23,422 nt of DNA from Anaerolineaceae bacterium (GTDB lineage Bacteria > Chloroflexota > Anaerolineae > Anaerolineales > Anaerolineaceae). The stretch covers positions 1 through 23,422 of the forward strand of contig JAIOTF010000021.1 of assembly GCA_021107195.1 (NCBI GenBank), in the 5' to 3' direction. The notes under the pieces were generated by a model. That model did not search any database. It saw only the letters and a list, made by a program, of their open reading frames with translations, and was not told the DNA's origin. This document shows, piece by piece, positions 22,006 to 23,422 of this stretch. Positions within the stretch are counted from its first letter, which is position 1. Each line of letters begins with the position of its first letter. The translations under genes and the position numbers were made by a program.

Positions 22006-22425
22006 TCACTCCGACGCAGCATCAACAACCTCTGCCATGATCGCCACCTCGGGCGCATTCTGCCATTGACGTTTCACCCAGCATGTTCCTGCAGAACGCT
22101 CCAGAGCTTTGAGATATTTTTTGGGAAAGCCCTCTCCCACCTGCACCTTAACCTGAATCCGATCAATCATCCTGGTCTCAAGGTTGGTGTGATAGATCAC
22201 ACGCATATCTTCAATGTGCAGGCCGCGTTCTTCACAAAAGGACAATACCGCACTGCCGGTGCAGGCTGCGATCGCCCCCAGGAAATAACTGCCGGGTGCC
22301 ATATATTCGCCCTGACCGCCTTTTTTGGGAGACACATCCGTGCAAAAAGAATGTGAGCCGTAATGAACGTCCACGCGATGCCCCAGACCAGGGAAACTTA
22401 CTTTCATTTCAAACTGCTCATCCAT
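22006..22425 (-). CDS. OsmC/Ohr-family protein
   Basis: 139 residues of the OsmC/Ohr fold, a family of thiol-dependent hydroperoxide reductases. The two conserved cysteines are present: the helix cysteine in AIAACTGSAVLSFC and a second in SAGTCWVKRQW. The N-terminal beta strands (FEMKVSFPGLGHRVDVHYGS) and PGSYFLGAIAAC match the family. ATG 22425 follows AGGAAAGG at good spacing; an in-frame TTG at 22452 is less likely. It leads the MBL gene, and the pair may handle reactive sulfur or peroxide species, which is inference. The subtype (OsmC, Ohr or YhfA-like) is not resolved. Confidence 0.88.
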   Translation of the reverse strand: MDEQFEMKVSFPGLGHRVDVHYGSHSFCTDVSPKKGGQGEYMAPGSYFLGAIAACTGSAVLSFCEERGLHIEDMRVIYHTNLETRMIDRIQVKVQVGEGFPKKYLKALERSAGTCWVKRQWQNAPEVAIMAEVVDAASE

Positions 22426-22564
22426 GCTCAAACCTTTCCTCAATAATATCAACCGCAGTAATGATAACCACAGAATTGATGTATTAATATGAACAAAACC
22501 CCGGTAAGTCTACCATGACCTGAATCAAATCGCGGGAATTTTTTCTTCCGAAAATTCAGAACTC

Positions 22565-23422
22565 TCAAAGAATGGGCGAAACCTCATCCGGCGTATCCGC
22601 TGTCCGGCCGGGCACACGGCCCGTCAGCATCGACAGCACACCCCGCATCTGGCCTCCCAGCAGCCACAGCATGCTCAAATGACCAAAGACATGCGCCAGC
22701 AGGCCGCTGGTCAACATCCAGCGATCCAGTTGGATCAGCAGCAGGCTCCCGAAGCACCATGCAACCACCCCCGGCTGTAATCGCCTCCAGGCCATCCAAA
22801 CCAGCACGGGCAGCAGGAAGAATACATAATGGTGATACCACATGATGTTGGCAGACAGCATCATCGACAGAGATGCGATGATAAAGAAAGGTTCCCGCAC
22901 CCGCAGCAGATACGCCCCCAAGGCAGACAGACTTAACACTAACACAAAATACAAGGTAGCCAGACTCTGCAAGCTTTGTGCATGGGCAGCATCCACCCAG
23001 CCTGCCACGAACAACTTCGACACCAAAGACTGGGGGTTCAAACCCAGCGGAAGCTTTTCCAACAGCGTCTGAAAGACGCTCAAATACTCGATCAACGGCT
23101 GCCAGCCGTAGCGCAGAACAGCCAACCCGCTCAAGATAACCACTCCGGCCAGAGCCGCAGCCGCCGTCTTCCAGCGGCGGTTCGCCAGCAAATACGCCAG
23201 CAGCAGCGCCGGGCTGAGCTTGGTCACAATCCCCAATGCCAACCCCATCCCGCCCCATACCGGTCGCGATGCCTCCCAGATAAAAAGTAGAAACAATCCG
23301 AACTCGGTGATCATGTTGATCTGACCCGCGTGCAGCATCTCCAGCACAGGCGCAAAGCCCAACGCCAGCGGGAACCACCACCACACCTGGCGCAGCGTCA
23401 GGCGATAATGGCGCGCCACACC
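22565..23422 (-). CDS. GT87-like polytopic membrane glycosyltransferase (partial)
   Basis: The visible 286 codons are the C-terminal part; the frame stays open to the window edge, so the start lies outside. At least seven hydrophobic helices are seen. MLHAGQIN near the start and LGIVTKLSPALLLAYLLANRRW match the GT87/DUF2029 family (polyprenyl-phosphate-sugar-dependent mannosyl- or arabinosyltransferase-like enzymes), as does the late IMWYHHYVFFLLPVLVWM segment. The catalytic N-terminal Asp is beyond the window. It acts at the membrane in glycan or lipid glycosylation; donor and acceptor are unknown. Confidence 0.8.
   Translation of the reverse strand, partial: GVARHYRLTLRQVWWWFPLALGFAPVLEMLHAGQINMITEFGLFLLFIWEASRPVWGGMGLALGIVTKLSPALLLAYLLANRRWKTAAAALAGVVILSGLAVLRYGWQPLIEYLSVFQTLLEKLPLGLNPQSLVSKLFVAGWVDAAHAQSLQSLATLYFVLVLSLSALGAYLLRVREPFFIIASLSMMLSANIMWYHHYVFFLLPVLVWMAWRRLQPGVVAWCFGSLLLIQLDRWMLTSGLLAHVFGHLSMLWLLGGQMRGVLSMLTGRVPGRTADTPDEVSPIL

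Noticed and set aside
22500..22564. Terminator after the GT87-like gene
   Set aside because: A GAATTTT/AAAAAATTC pairing is A/T-only with no proper T-run on the minus strand.
22584..23384. 266-residue alternative frame opposite the glycosyltransferase phase
   Set aside because: It is the same strand in another phase, Gly/Cys-rich, without family features. The other phase gives clear membrane helices and GT87 motifs.

Overview
The window looks like a chromosomal segment from a Gram-negative-type or monoderm environmental bacterium, most likely Chloroflexota (Anaerolineae). This is inference from the combination of gene content (rho coupled to a LysM/M23 peptidase, an AmmeMemoRadiSam B protein, a large PAS-rich hybrid kinase, a GT87 membrane glycosyltransferase) and from GC-rich core genes separated by short dispersed palindromes. 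No rRNA is present and lineage cannot be proven from the window.

Layout. 1-2760 (+): a TTGCAC-17-TATAAT promoter and a ~190-nt leader precede rho, which is translationally coupled (ATGTGA) to a membrane-anchored LysM/M23 peptidase, closed by a strong terminator. 2760-2973: three hairpins or palindromes in a convergent gap. 2974-7672 (-): a three-gene operon, MEMO-family protein > CNNM/CorC protein > PriA helicase, with ATGA overlaps at both junctions. 7860-12203 (-): a 1447-residue 7TM-PAS4-HisKA-HATPase-REC-REC-HPt hybrid kinase. 12553-13140 (-): a TPR-like, single-TM, coiled-coil protein. 13353-14264: tRNA-Lys(CTT) with its promoter and terminator, followed by a decayed zone with two tRNA-3'-end-like scraps, a 20-bp hairpin and a frameshifted FN3-type surface-protein fragment. 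14524-14901 (-): a PPOX-class flavin protein.

15185-19308: an AT-rich genomic island at tRNA-Asn(GTT). The tRNA gene lies at the right edge (19275-19347, - strand). A 27-bp exact copy of its 3' part, plus a separate 11-bp piece of its end and its own terminator, lies at the left edge. Inside are an XRE regulator, a two-TM unknown protein, a frameshifted PD-(D/E)XK-like nuclease gene, a small unknown ORF, a probable C-terminal scrap of a tyrosine recombinase, and an FkbM methyltransferase. The regulator/membrane protein/nuclease run is the best candidate here for an undescribed (possibly defence-related) cassette, although the nuclease now appears broken.

19422-23422: ychF (-), tRNA-Leu(CAA) (+) with promoter and terminator, a 500-nt repeat-bearing gap, an MBL-fold hydrolase and an OsmC-family protein (both -, apparent operon), and the 3' part of a GT87-like polytopic glycosyltransferase gene that runs off the right edge.

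The core genes cover transcription termination, replication restart, translation-associated GTPase function, envelope remodelling, ion or transport regulation and signalling. The accessory material clusters beside tRNA-Lys and tRNA-Asn, as expected for tRNA-targeted integration.
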